From assembly GCA_041690495.1 (NCBI GenBank), contig JAWLHE010000010.1:153590-217589 (forward strand): a DNA stretch of 64,000 nucleotides, written 5' to 3'. Origin of the DNA: DATAAP01 sp041690495. GTDB taxonomy: Bacteria > Pseudomonadota > Alphaproteobacteria > CACIAM-22H2. Shown piece by piece: positions 35,192 through 43,916 of the stretch; the stretch's first letter is position 1, and each line of letters begins with the position of its first letter. Below the pieces are notes generated by a model, which did no database searches, was not told where the DNA came from, and saw only the letters and a program-made list of their open reading frames with translations. Position numbers and translations under genes: made by a program.

Positions 35192-35964
35192 CCCTCGGCT
35201 GCCGCCTTGCGCGGCCGCAGCACGTGGTGATGGGTTTCGGCATAGAGCCGGCTGTCCTCGAATGATGTAGAGTTAGCCAGCGCACGGCCGACGAGAATGA
35301 GCGCGGTGCGCGTGACGCCGGCCGCTTTGACCTGCTGACGAATGCCCGCAAGCGTGCCGCGCAGCAGGCTTTGGTCGGGCCACCCGACGCGATAGGCGAC
35401 CACCACTGGACAGTCCTCGCCGTAGAACGGCAGCAGCTCGCGCACGACGATTGCGAGGTTGTTGATGGAAAGATGAATGGCGAGCGTTCCACCGCTTTTC
35501 GCCAATGTGGCCAGATCTTCGCCGGGCGGCATCGCCGAGGCGCGGATCGCGGTGCGGGTCAGGATGACCGTCTGCGAGACTCCCGGCAGTGTCAGCTCGG
35601 CCTTCAGTGCCGCGGCGGCTGCAGCGAAGGCCGGGACGCCGGGTGTCACGTCGTACGGTATGCCGAGTGCATCGAGCCGCCGCATCTGCTCGGCGATCGC
35701 GCCATAGAGCGACGGGTCGCCCGAATGCACGCGCGCGACATCGTGCCCCGCCGCGTCGGCTTCCCGCATCACCGCGATGATCTGGTCGAGATGCAGCGGC
35801 GCGGTGTCGATGATCCTGGCGTCGCCGCGCGCCTCTGCAATAACCTCCGCCGGAACCAGCGACCCGGCATAGAGCACGACGCCCGCACGACGGATCAGGT
35901 TGAGGCCGCGCACGGTGATCAGGTCGGGCGCGCCGGGGCCGGCGCCGATAAAGTGGACCGTCAT
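35188..35964 (-). CDS. cobM: Precorrin-4 C11-methyltransferase
   Basis: 258 residues. VHFIGAGPGAPDLITVRGLN at the N-terminus is the tetrapyrrole methylase start motif, followed by VVLYAGSLVP, RVHSGDPSLYGAIAEQM and the YDVTPGVPAFAAAAAAL segment; AALSVELTLP-like sequence (here AALKAELTLPGVSQTVILTR) separates CobM/CbiF from other methylases. It transfers a methyl group from SAM to C11. It is last in the minus-strand ring operon and overlaps the cbiG-cobJ stop region by 4 nt. Confidence 0.94.
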   Translation of the reverse strand: MTVHFIGAGPGAPDLITVRGLNLIRRAGVVLYAGSLVPAEVIAEARGDARIIDTAPLHLDQIIAVMREADAAGHDVARVHSGDPSLYGAIAEQMRRLDALGIPYDVTPGVPAFAAAAAALKAELTLPGVSQTVILTRTAIRASAMPPGEDLATLAKSGGTLAIHLSINNLAIVVRELLPFYGEDCPVVVAYRVGWPDQSLLRGTLAGIRQQVKAAGVTRTALILVGRALANSTSFEDSRLYAETHHHVLRPRKAAAEG

Positions 35965-37802
35965 TGCTCCTCCGCCGGGACCGGAGCGGCGGTTTCCTCC
36001 GGAGATGCACGTTTGGCCGCATAGCCGCGCGGCGTGTAGACCCGGCGCGTGCTTCCTGGGCCGAATGCACGCGTTTGCCGGTTGCCGATCAGGAGCAGGG
36101 TAAGCATGTCGATCTTCGCGTCGTCGAGGCCGCCGAGCGTTGTTGCCTCCACGAGCTCGCCGGGCCGACCGAGATTGCGCGCGACGACGACGGGCGTGTC
36201 AGGCTCCCGCCTCGACAGCAGGATCTCCCTGGCGCGGCCCAGCTGCGAACGCCGGCGCGCGGAGGCAGGATTGTAGAGCGCCACGACGAAATCGCCGTCG
36301 GCGGCGGCGTGCAGCCGCCGCTCGATCTCGGGCCACGGCGTCAGCAGATCGGAGAGCGAGATCGCGCAGAAATCGTGCCCGAGCGGCGCGCCCGCCCGCG
36401 CCGCCGCCGCCTGAAGCGCCGACACGCCGGGGCAGACGCGTACCGCAACGCGCCGCCATGCCGGGTTCTCGTTTCGGTCGAGAAGCTCGAACACCAAGGC
36501 AGCGAGGCCATAAATGCCTGCATCGCCCGACGAGACCAGCGCCACGGCACGGCCCGTGGCGGCGAGATCGAGCGCGCGCCATGCGCGCGCCTCCTCCTCG
36601 CCCAGCGGGCTATCGTGCCGCGACTTGCCGGCGAGCGCGGAGCCGAGCAGGTCGAGATAGAGCCCGTAGCCGACGACGTCGCTGGCCTGCGCGATCGCCG
36701 CATCTGCTTCCGGCGTGCGCCATGACGGTGAGCCAGGGCCGATGCCGACGATGAAGAGCTCGCCGCGCGGCGACCCGGCGCTCCGGGCATCGATATCGCC
36801 GGGAGCGAGGGCGATGGCGCAGGTGGCGCGCGCCGACCGCATCTTCGGAACGATGAGTTCGCTGTCGGGACCGGCGCAGGCGAGCGCCGACGCTTCGGCG
36901 ACCCCGGCGACGCCGACGGCCTGCCGGACGGTGTCGGACGGGCGGGCGAGGCGAGGCTCCTGCCTGGCAAGCGTTCGGGCGTCGAAGAATCGCGCAGGGA
37001 CGCCGAGCCATTTTGCGAGCGCGTGTACCGCGACCTCGTCGGCCTTGATGTCGAGGCTGACGACGGCGGCGACGGCCTGCGGCGAAAGGCCGTGCGCCGC
37101 CAGCGTCTCGCGCGCCAGCGTTTCCAGATCCTCGGCGGCCACGCCGCGCTCGCAGCCGACGCCGAGCGCCAGAACCGGCGGATGATAGACAAGAGAATGC
37201 GCGTCACCGTCGCGCACCTGGTGCGTAACGACGATCGAGCGCGCCCCATCTTCCTGGAAGTCGATGCCCCGCAGCCATTTCGCGTCGCCGGCATCGATGT
37301 GCAACGCCATCGGTTCCTTCGCCAGCAGGGCCGCCGCCGTCGCTTTTAGGGCCGCGGGGTTGGCAATGCGCCAGCCGGGCGGCGGCTCGTCGAGGGACAC
37401 GCCGAGTGCCACATCGCCGGCGGTGGTGATCGCGGCGGTTCCATCCAGAGCTTGCGCCAGCATTCGCGCGAGCGCATTGGCGCCGCGGTGGCCTCCCAGC
37501 AGCGGGACGATGATCCGGCCGTCTTCCGATATTGCAATCACCGGCGCGTCGTCCGTCTTGCTCCCAAGCGCGGGAGCGAGCGCGCGGATCAGGATGCCGG
37601 CGGCACAGATACCGATGATCGGCTGTCGCGCCCGGAACAGGTCGCGAAGACGCTCCGCCGCGTCCTCGAACATTGCATCCGCATCGTGAACGCGACCGGT
37701 CAGTCCGTGCAGCGTTGCACCGGCAACATGAGTCTGGATGCGTCGTCCGAGTTCGGCGCCGGCAGCGGTCAGCGCGAGGATGGCGGCCGATTTCACTGCC
37801 AT
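35961..37802 (-). CDS. cobJ: Fused cobalt-precorrin-5A hydrolase (CbiG) and precorrin-3B C17-methyltransferase (CobJ)
   Basis: 613 residues, a two-enzyme fusion. Residues 1-205 are the CbiG N- and middle domains (IIGICAAGILIRALAPALG; VIAISEDGRIIVPLLGGHRG), residues 207-335 the CbiG/CobE C-terminal domain (PPVLALGVGCERGVAAEDLE; AVVSLDIKADEVAVHALA). From about 347 CobJ starts with ELFIVGIGPGSPSWRTPEAD, with ALVSSGDAGIYGLAALVFEL and ALYNPASARRRSQLGRAREI. CobJ performs ring contraction and C17 methylation; CbiG opens the resulting delta-lactone and releases acetaldehyde. Fusing the consecutive steps may channel a reactive intermediate. It overlaps cobI by 10 nt and cobM by 4 nt. Confidence 0.92.
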   Translation of the reverse strand: MAVKSAAILALTAAGAELGRRIQTHVAGATLHGLTGRVHDADAMFEDAAERLRDLFRARQPIIGICAAGILIRALAPALGSKTDDAPVIAISEDGRIIVPLLGGHRGANALARMLAQALDGTAAITTAGDVALGVSLDEPPPGWRIANPAALKATAAALLAKEPMALHIDAGDAKWLRGIDFQEDGARSIVVTHQVRDGDAHSLVYHPPVLALGVGCERGVAAEDLETLARETLAAHGLSPQAVAAVVSLDIKADEVAVHALAKWLGVPARFFDARTLARQEPRLARPSDTVRQAVGVAGVAEASALACAGPDSELIVPKMRSARATCAIALAPGDIDARSAGSPRGELFIVGIGPGSPSWRTPEADAAIAQASDVVGYGLYLDLLGSALAGKSRHDSPLGEEEARAWRALDLAATGRAVALVSSGDAGIYGLAALVFELLDRNENPAWRRVAVRVCPGVSALQAAAARAGAPLGHDFCAISLSDLLTPWPEIERRLHAAADGDFVVALYNPASARRRSQLGRAREILLSRREPDTPVVVARNLGRPGELVEATTLGGLDDAKIDMLTLLLIGNRQTRAFGPGSTRRVYTPRGYAAKRASPEETAAPVPAEEQ

Positions 37803-38500
37803 GCGTGGCCCCGACGGTGGATCAGGACAAGAGAGAAATAGGGCACGGCTGCCGGGTCGATTTCGGCAAGAGGGCGGGATTGTTCACCGGGCAGGCTCGC
37901 GTGCTCGATATAGCGCGACTGCGCCGTCAGGCCCAGCCGGCGGATCAGGTCGCGCATGCGCGCGAAATGCCGTCCGAGCTTGATGATCGCGGCGGCGTCC
38001 GCGGATTGCAGTCGCGCCGCGATCTCGTCATCGCTCAGGAGCGCCGGAATGATCGTCAAAACATCGTTGCGCGCGGCAAGCGGCATACCGAGCCCGGATG
38101 CCGCCGCCGCCAACGAGGTGACGCCGGGAACCACGATCGTCCTGTGCTTTCCGGCCAGCCTCGCGAACAGGTACATGAAGGATCCGTAGAAGAAGGGATC
38201 GCCCAGGCACAGCACGGCGACGTCCCGGCCGCTGACCAGGTGACTCGCAAGATCGGCGGCGGCGCGATCGTAGACCGCGTTCGCCGGGTAGCGGTCGGCG
38301 CTGAGCGGCATGCGGATGGCGATCTCGATCCGGTCGGAATCGAGATGCGGAGCCATGATCCGGCGCGCAAGGCTGTCGCCGTGTTCGGGCGCCGGATAGG
38401 CGAGCACCGGGCAGGCCCGCGCGATCCGCACCGCCTTGAGCGTGACGAGCTCCGGGTCGCCCGGTCCGACGCCGAGGCCGTAAAGCGTGGCCTCAGCCAT
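37793..38500 (-). CDS. cobI: Precorrin-2 C20-methyltransferase
   Basis: 235 residues. The N-terminus LYGLGVGPGDPELVTLKAVR is the CobI/CbiL variant of the tetrapyrrole methylase motif; VLCLGDPFFYGSFMYLFARL, VPGVTSLAAAASGLGMPLA and AAIIKLGRHFARMRDLIRRL follow. It methylates C20 of (cobalt-)precorrin-2, the step that commits to corrin rather than siroheme. It overlaps cobL by 8 nt and the cbiG-cobJ fusion by 10 nt, so translation along the operon is coupled. Confidence 0.94.
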   Translation of the reverse strand: MAEATLYGLGVGPGDPELVTLKAVRIARACPVLAYPAPEHGDSLARRIMAPHLDSDRIEIAIRMPLSADRYPANAVYDRAAADLASHLVSGRDVAVLCLGDPFFYGSFMYLFARLAGKHRTIVVPGVTSLAAAASGLGMPLAARNDVLTIIPALLSDDEIAARLQSADAAAIIKLGRHFARMRDLIRRLGLTAQSRYIEHASLPGEQSRPLAEIDPAAVPYFSLVLIHRRGHAWQ

Positions 38501-39704
38501 CGTCCTTCACCGCTTCCCATTGCGTCACGGGCATCAGTGTCCGCCAGCCGAGCCGCCCGCCCACCGGTTCGGCACGGCTGACCGCTATGCGGCGCAGCGC
38601 GCCGCCGAGCCGCGCATGCCATCCGGCAAGAATGCTTTCACCTTCGACCGTCACTGCGTTGGCCACGAGGCGGCCGCCGGGCCGGAGCCTCGGCCAGCAC
38701 GCGTCGATCATGCCGGGTGCGGACAGCCCGCCGCCGATAAAGATCGCATCCGGCGTCTCGAGACCGGCGAGCGCACCGGGCGCTTCGCCCCCGATCACGC
38801 GGAGGCGGGGAACGCCGAGGGTAGCGGCATTCCGCGCAATGAGCGCGTGACGTGCGGCATGCCGTTCGATGGCGACGGCCTGCATTCCGCGTGCCGCGCG
38901 CATCCACTCGATGGCGATCGAGCCGCAGCCCGCGCCGACATCCCACAACCGTTGGCCCGGCAGGGGTGCGAGTGCGGACAGGGTCGCGGCGCGAACCTCG
39001 CGCTTGGTGAGCTGGCCGTCATGGACGAATGCGTCGTCGGGCAGGCCGGGCGCGCGGCTCTGCACGCGCGCGTCCGGTCCGGGAACGCAGCGCACCGCCA
39101 GCGTGTTGAGATCCGCGCTCGCGCCGGTATTCCAGCTGTCCGCGACACCGTCGACGCGGCGCTCCGCGTCGCCGCCGAGATTCTCGAGCACGGTGATTTC
39201 ACTCGCCCCCCAGCCGCGCGCCCGGAGGAAGGCGGCGACCGTGGCGGGCGTCGTGCCGTTCTCGCTCAGGACGAGCAGACGCGCGCCGGGCGCGAGATGG
39301 AGCGCAAGAAGGTCGATGGGCCGGCCGTGCAGGGTGATCGTCTCCGTCTCCGCGAGCGGCCAGCCCATGCGCGCAGCGGCGAGCGTGAACGCGCTCAGAT
39401 GCGGCAGGATGGTCATCTCGTCGTGCGGGAAATGGCGCGCGAGCGTTACGCCGATCCCGAACCACATCGGATCGCCGGTCGCGAGAACGACGACGCGGCG
39501 GCCGCGCCGCGCCTTGATCGCCTTCACGGTGTCGGACAGCGGCGTTGCCCAGGTCAGCCGCTCGGCGGCGCCGTCCGCGACCATGGCGAGGTGACGCTGT
39601 CCGCCGACCAGCACGTCCGCGCGGTCGATCAGACCGCGTGCGATCGCGCTGATCCCGTGCAAGCCGTCCGCGCCGACACCGACGATGCTGAGCCATGGAT
39701 TCAT
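38493..39704 (-). CDS. cobL: Precorrin-6Y C5,15-methyltransferase (CbiE-CbiT fusion)
   Basis: 403 residues. Residues 1-200 are the CbiE-type methylase (LSIVGVGADGLHGISAIARG; VVVLATGDPMWFGIGVTLAR; MTILPHLSAFTLAAARMGWP). Residues 210-400 are the CbiT-type class I methyltransferase and decarboxylase with LWDVGAGCGSIAIEWMRAAR as SAM site and PDAIFIGGGLSAPGMID. The protein methylates C5 and C15 and decarboxylates the ring acetate. The two-domain form is usual for CobL. It overlaps cobH by 4 nt and cobI by 8 nt. Confidence 0.94.
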   Translation of the reverse strand: MNPWLSIVGVGADGLHGISAIARGLIDRADVLVGGQRHLAMVADGAAERLTWATPLSDTVKAIKARRGRRVVVLATGDPMWFGIGVTLARHFPHDEMTILPHLSAFTLAAARMGWPLAETETITLHGRPIDLLALHLAPGARLLVLSENGTTPATVAAFLRARGWGASEITVLENLGGDAERRVDGVADSWNTGASADLNTLAVRCVPGPDARVQSRAPGLPDDAFVHDGQLTKREVRAATLSALAPLPGQRLWDVGAGCGSIAIEWMRAARGMQAVAIERHAARHALIARNAATLGVPRLRVIGGEAPGALAGLETPDAIFIGGGLSAPGMIDACWPRLRPGGRLVANAVTVEGESILAGWHARLGGALRRIAVSRAEPVGGRLGWRTLMPVTQWEAVKDDG

Positions 39705-40330
39705 GACGGCGTTCCGTAGATCAGCGCGTTGACTGCGGCCGCGGCCATGGCGCTGCCGCCGCGCCGGCCCTGCAGGGTCAGGAACGGTATGCCGCGCGGA
39801 CGCGCCGCAAGCTCGGCCTTCGACTCGGCCGCGCCGACGAAGCCGACCGGAAAGGCGATGACCGCGGCCGGCCGCATGGGGCCTTCATCGACCAGCTCGA
39901 GCAGGCGGAACAGTGCGGTGGGCGCGTTGCCGATCGCGACAATGGCGCCGCCGAGTTCGGCCGCGCCGATGGACAGGGCCGCGGCGCTGCGCGTCGTGCC
40001 TTCGCGCCGCGCCTGCTCGGCGAGCGCCGGCGCATCGAGCAGGCACCGCACCCGGCCCTCGGCGCGCAGCTGCGCGTCGATAATGCCGTCGGCGACCATC
40101 CGCGTGTCGGTGAGGACATTCGCGCCGGCGGCCAGTGCAGCACGGGCGCACATCGCGAAGTCGGCGGACCAGCGCAGATCGGCCACGATGTCAGTCATGC
40201 CGCAGGCGTGGATCAGGCGTACGACGACGTCGCGCAGATCCGCCGGGACGTCGGACAGGTCCGCCTCGGTCCGGATCGCCGCGAAGGATTGACGGTAGAT
40301 TTCCGCCGGGTCGCGGACGTAGGCGATCAT
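39701..40330 (-). CDS. cobH: Precorrin-8X methylmutase
   Basis: 209 residues. It begins YVRDPAEIYRQSFAAIRTEA and holds VRLIHACGMTDIVADLRWSA with the catalytic histidine, TDTRMVADGI and PAAVIAFPVGFVGAAESKAE, all standard for CobH/CbiC. It moves the methyl group from C11 to C12 to give hydrogenobyrinate (or cobyrinate). It overlaps cbiX upstream and cobL downstream by 4 nt each. Confidence 0.95.
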   Translation of the reverse strand: MIAYVRDPAEIYRQSFAAIRTEADLSDVPADLRDVVVRLIHACGMTDIVADLRWSADFAMCARAALAAGANVLTDTRMVADGIIDAQLRAEGRVRCLLDAPALAEQARREGTTRSAAALSIGAAELGGAIVAIGNAPTALFRLLELVDEGPMRPAAVIAFPVGFVGAAESKAELAARPRGIPFLTLQGRRGGSAMAAAAVNALIYGTPS

Positions 40331-41325
40331 CGCTGTCGCGACCCGGTCGCGTGACCATGGTGATGATGGCCATGGTCGTGATGATGGTCGTCGTGCCCGT
40401 GCCCGTGGTCATGATCGTGCGCGTGGTGATGTCCGTGATCGGCGTTGGTGCCGATGCCGCGCACGTGCAGGTGATGACCGGCCTGGATGGCGCCGACATC
40501 CGCCTCGTAGCCGATGACCTGCGCCCGGTACTTGCACAGGCGGCAGTTCATGGCGTTGCCGCCGGTCAGGATTTCGCCGACCCGCTCGGCGAACGCGTCG
40601 AGGACCAGGGGATGGTCGTTGAGATAGTCCGCCTTGACGATGTCGATCTCCGGATGCGAGGCGGCTGCCTCGTCGGCCTGCCGGTAGATGCGTTTGACCA
40701 GCACGCCGGTGAACAGGAAATACGGAAACACGATGATCCGCCTGAAACCGAGCCGCACCAGCCGGGCCAAAGCGGCATCGACACGCGGATGCGCAACGCC
40801 GGAATAGGCGACCGCGCCCCAGCCGAAGCCCATGCCCTCCCAGAGCATGCGGCCGACCTTGGCGACGTTGGAATTCGCATCCGGATCATTGGTTCCGCGC
40901 CCGACCACCAGCAGCACCGTGTCGGCGCGGTCGATTGCGGCGGGCGACGCGCGTTCGGCGGCCTCGATCCTCTCGCGCGCGACCTTGAGCAGCTTGAGAT
41001 CGACGGCAAGATCGCGGCCGTATTCGACGGACAGGTCCGGATTCTCCGCGGCGAACGCATTGAGTTCCCACGGCAGGTCGTTCTTGACGTGGCCGGCCGC
41101 GAACAGCATCGCCGGCAGCGCGAGAATTTTTCGCGCGCCTTGCGCCTTCAGCGCCTCGAGTCCGTCGCGGATGATCGGGCGCGCGAACTCCAGATAGGCG
41201 GAGCCGACCGTGAATTGCGACAGGCGCTGCTTGAGCCGCTGCGCCATCGCCTCGAACTCCGCAATCGCGTCGACGTCGCGGCTGCCATGGCCGCAGATCA
41301 GAACCGCAGTCTCGGTCGTGTTCAC
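40327..41325 (-). CDS. cbiX: Sirohydrochlorin cobaltochelatase CbiX with Fe-S motif and His-rich tail
   Basis: 332 residues. GTG 41325 is chosen because AGGAGA lies 5 nt upstream; an ATG at 41358 would add 11 residues not typical of the family. Two chelatase halves are visible: ICGHGSRDVDAIAEFEAMAQ with the metal-binding His, and a second with VAHPRVDAALARLVRLGFRR. Near residue 259 comes MNCRLCKYR, the MxCxxC motif (C261, C264) linked to an Fe-S cluster in long CbiX proteins. The last 38 residues hold 18 histidines in H/D/G repeats, probably for cobalt storage or delivery. It inserts cobalt into sirohydrochlorin or a related early intermediate. First gene of the ring operon. Confidence 0.92.
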   Translation of the reverse strand: MNTTETAVLICGHGSRDVDAIAEFEAMAQRLKQRLSQFTVGSAYLEFARPIIRDGLEALKAQGARKILALPAMLFAAGHVKNDLPWELNAFAAENPDLSVEYGRDLAVDLKLLKVARERIEAAERASPAAIDRADTVLLVVGRGTNDPDANSNVAKVGRMLWEGMGFGWGAVAYSGVAHPRVDAALARLVRLGFRRIIVFPYFLFTGVLVKRIYRQADEAAASHPEIDIVKADYLNDHPLVLDAFAERVGEILTGGNAMNCRLCKYRAQVIGYEADVGAIQAGHHLHVRGIGTNADHGHHHAHDHDHGHGHDDHHHDHGHHHHGHATGSRQR

Positions 41326-41387
41326 GATGCTCTCCTGATGGTTTGCCGGCGCGGGCAATTCGATTGACGGCGATTCGGCGCCTCGCC

Positions 41388-42392
41388 ATGGTGGCGCCGA
41401 TGCTCGGAGTCGTCCCGCCGCCGCTCGATCCGCTGTTCATTCTGCTCGCTGGGCTCGCGCTGGACGCGGCCGTAGGCGACATGCGGCCGCTGTTCCGGCT
41501 CGTTCCGCATCCGGTCGCAGCGCTGGGCAGGCTGATCGGCTTCCTCGACCACCGCCTCAATCGCGAAAGCCGGACGGCTGAAGCGCGTCGGCTCCGCGGC
41601 GTCGTGGTCGTGATCGCCGTTGTGGCGCTCGTTGCGCTGTGCGGCTGGCTCGTCCTGAGCGTCACGCGGCGCTGGACCTGGGGCTGGTTGATCGAGGTGT
41701 TCCTGGTCGGCGTGCTGGTAGCGCAGCGCTCGCTCTATCAGCATGTCCTGGCTGTGTGCCGCGCGCTCGAGAGCGGCGGCGTTTCCGCGGGGCGCGACGC
41801 CGTGCGCCACATCGTTGGCCGCGACCCGAACAGCCTCGACGGTCATGGCGTGGCGCGCGCCGCGATCGAATCGCTGTTCGAGAATTTCGCCGACGGTATC
41901 GTCGCGCCGGCGTTCTGGTACGTGCTGCTCGGCCTGCCCGGGCTGATGGCGTTCAAGGCGGTCAACACGCTCGACTCGATGATCGGCCACCGCAGTCCGC
42001 GCCATCTCGAATTCGGCGCGGCGGCGGCGCGTCTCGACACGGCGGCGAATTTCATCCCGGCGCGGCTCGCCGGCATGATCATCGCGCTGGCGGCGCTGGT
42101 CGTGCCGAAAGGCAGCCCTGCCGGCGCGTTCAACACGATGATGCGCGACGCGAAGAAACATCGGTCCATCAATGCCGGCTGGCCGGAGGGCGCCGCTGCG
42201 GGCGCGCTCGGGCTGGCACTCGCCGGCCCGCGCCGGTACGGCGCCGAGACGGTCAACGACCCGTGGATCGGCAACGGCCGCGCGCGCGCGGTGCCTGACG
42301 ACATCCGCCGCGCACTCTATCTGTTCGTCGCCGCGTGCCTCGTGCACGCGGCGCTGATCGCGCTGCTCGCCCTTCTCTACTATCGCGGATAG
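41388..42392 (+). CDS. cbiB: Adenosylcobinamide-phosphate synthase
   Basis: 334 residues from ATG 41388 (other in-frame starts: TTG 41343, ATG 41400). It is an inner-membrane protein with four or more helices. Signature segments are LALDAAVGDMRPLFRLVPHP, VAALGRLIGFLDHRLNRESR, ESLFENFADGIVAPAFWYVL and VNTLDSMIGHRSPRHLEFGA. It attaches the aminopropanol (or its phosphate) arm to adenosylcobyric acid; this gene is called cobD in the Pseudomonas naming. It diverges from cbiX by 62 bp and converges on cobQ with a single base between the stops. Confidence 0.93.
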   Translation: MVAPMLGVVPPPLDPLFILLAGLALDAAVGDMRPLFRLVPHPVAALGRLIGFLDHRLNRESRTAEARRLRGVVVVIAVVALVALCGWLVLSVTRRWTWGWLIEVFLVGVLVAQRSLYQHVLAVCRALESGGVSAGRDAVRHIVGRDPNSLDGHGVARAAIESLFENFADGIVAPAFWYVLLGLPGLMAFKAVNTLDSMIGHRSPRHLEFGAAAARLDTAANFIPARLAGMIIALAALVVPKGSPAGAFNTMMRDAKKHRSINAGWPEGAAAGALGLALAGPRRYGAETVNDPWIGNGRARAVPDDIRRALYLFVAACLVHAALIALLALLYYRG

Positions 42393-42393
42393 G

Positions 42394-43908
42394 TCAGCGC
42401 GCACGGGCGATCTCCAGGATGCGGTCGAGCGCGGCCGCCCGTGCTACGTGGTCGGCCAGCGCGTCGAGCGTCGCCTCGATCGAGTCCTCGTAAGCCAGCG
42501 TGCTGCTTCCGGACGAGAGCCCGCGCGCGGTGCGCAGGCGCGCCAGCCAGGCGCCGCGGAACTCGTCGCCGGCGAACAGGCCATGGATGTAGCAGCCTTC
42601 GACCCTGCCGTCGGCGCTGCGCGCGCCCTCGTTGCGGTCGCCGAGCGTCAGCATCGGCCGCGCGCAGTCGGCGCCGGCGGTGCGGCCCATATGGATCTCG
42701 TAGCCGCAAATCTCGGCGCCGGAAAGCCGGTCGCGCGCGGCGACGGTGCGGAGGACCTTGTCGCGGTCGAGCGAGGTCTCGATCTCGAGCAGACCCAGAC
42801 CCGCAACCGTCCGTGCCGGCCCTTCGATCCCGAGCGGATCGGCGACGGTGCGCCCGAGCATCTGATAGCCGCCGCACAGACCGAGCACGTGGCCGCCGCG
42901 CCGCCGATGGGCGAGGATGTCGATGTCCCATCCCGCCCGGCGCAGGGCCTCGAGATCGGCGAGGGTCGACTTGGAGCCGGGCAGCAGCACGGCGTCGCAA
43001 TCGGCGGGCAGGGCGCGCTCGAGCGGCATGACCGTCAGCACGACGCCCGGCTCGGCGGCGAGCGGGTTGAGATCGTCGAAATTGGCGATGCGCGGAAGCC
43101 GTGGCACGACGATGCGCAGCGGATGCCCGGCGCCATCATCCTTCGCGGCCCCCGACGCGAAATGGAACGAGCGCCCGTCCAGTCCCGCAGCATCCTCGGC
43201 GGGCAGGCGCACGGCATCGTCGAACCACGGCACCACACCCAGGTCGTCGAGCCCGGTGCGCCGCGCGATCTCGGCGCGTCCCGACTCGAACAGGCGGATG
43301 TCGCCGCGGAACTTGTTGACGATGAAGCCGCTCACCCGTGCGCGCTCGTCCTCGCTCAGCACCGCCATCGTGCCGACCAGGCCGGCGATGACGCCGCCGC
43401 GATCGATGTCGCCGACCAGGGCGACCGGCACTCCGGCGGCCTCGGCGAAGCCCATATTGGCGATGTCGCCCGTGCGCAGGTTGATCTCGGCCGGCGAGCC
43501 CGCGCCCTCCACGATGATCAGGTCGGCGTCCTCGCCGAGCCGCGCGAAGCTCCCGAGCACACGCGGCAGCAGGAACGGCTTGAGTGCGTGATAGTCGCGC
43601 GCCGCGACATTGCCCTCGACTGCGCCCTGGACGACGAGCTGCGCGCCGATATCGGTCTGCGGCTTCAGCAGAACCGGGTTCATATCGACGCTCGCGGCGA
43701 CCCCGCAGGCGCGCGCCTGCAGCGCCTGGGCGCGGCCGATCTCGCCGCCGTCGGCGGTCACCGCGGCGTTGTTCGACATGTTCTGGGGCTTGAACGGCCG
43801 CACGCGCAGCCCGCGCCGGGCGTAGGCGCGGGCGAGTCCGGCGACGAGCAGGGACTTGCCGACATCGCTGCCGGTCCCTTGCAGCATCACGGCGGGCGTA
43901 CGGCGCAT
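42394..43908 (-). CDS. cobQ: Cobyric acid synthase
   Basis: 504 residues. The N-terminal ATPase domain has VMLQGTGSDVGKSLLVAGLA (Walker A) and RPFKPQNMSNNAAVTADGGE; the C-terminal amidotransferase domain has the nucleophile Cys in VLGLCGGYQMLGRTVADPLG and a His-Gly-x-F segment in GCYIHGLFAGDEFRGAWL. It amidates side chains b, d, e and g of adenosylcobyrinate a,c-diamide. It is the last gene of the riboswitch-led operon, 8 nt after the SYLF gene. Confidence 0.96.
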   Translation of the reverse strand: MRRTPAVMLQGTGSDVGKSLLVAGLARAYARRGLRVRPFKPQNMSNNAAVTADGGEIGRAQALQARACGVAASVDMNPVLLKPQTDIGAQLVVQGAVEGNVAARDYHALKPFLLPRVLGSFARLGEDADLIIVEGAGSPAEINLRTGDIANMGFAEAAGVPVALVGDIDRGGVIAGLVGTMAVLSEDERARVSGFIVNKFRGDIRLFESGRAEIARRTGLDDLGVVPWFDDAVRLPAEDAAGLDGRSFHFASGAAKDDGAGHPLRIVVPRLPRIANFDDLNPLAAEPGVVLTVMPLERALPADCDAVLLPGSKSTLADLEALRRAGWDIDILAHRRRGGHVLGLCGGYQMLGRTVADPLGIEGPARTVAGLGLLEIETSLDRDKVLRTVAARDRLSGAEICGYEIHMGRTAGADCARPMLTLGDRNEGARSADGRVEGCYIHGLFAGDEFRGAWLARLRTARGLSSGSSTLAYEDSIEATLDALADHVARAAALDRILEIARAR

Positions 43909-43916
43909 CGCGCGGC

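Noticed and set aside
40350..40440. Microsatellite-like catg/gtgat DNA, considered as a non-coding repeat
   Set aside because: It is explained fully by the His/Asp/Gly codons of the CbiX tail in frame.
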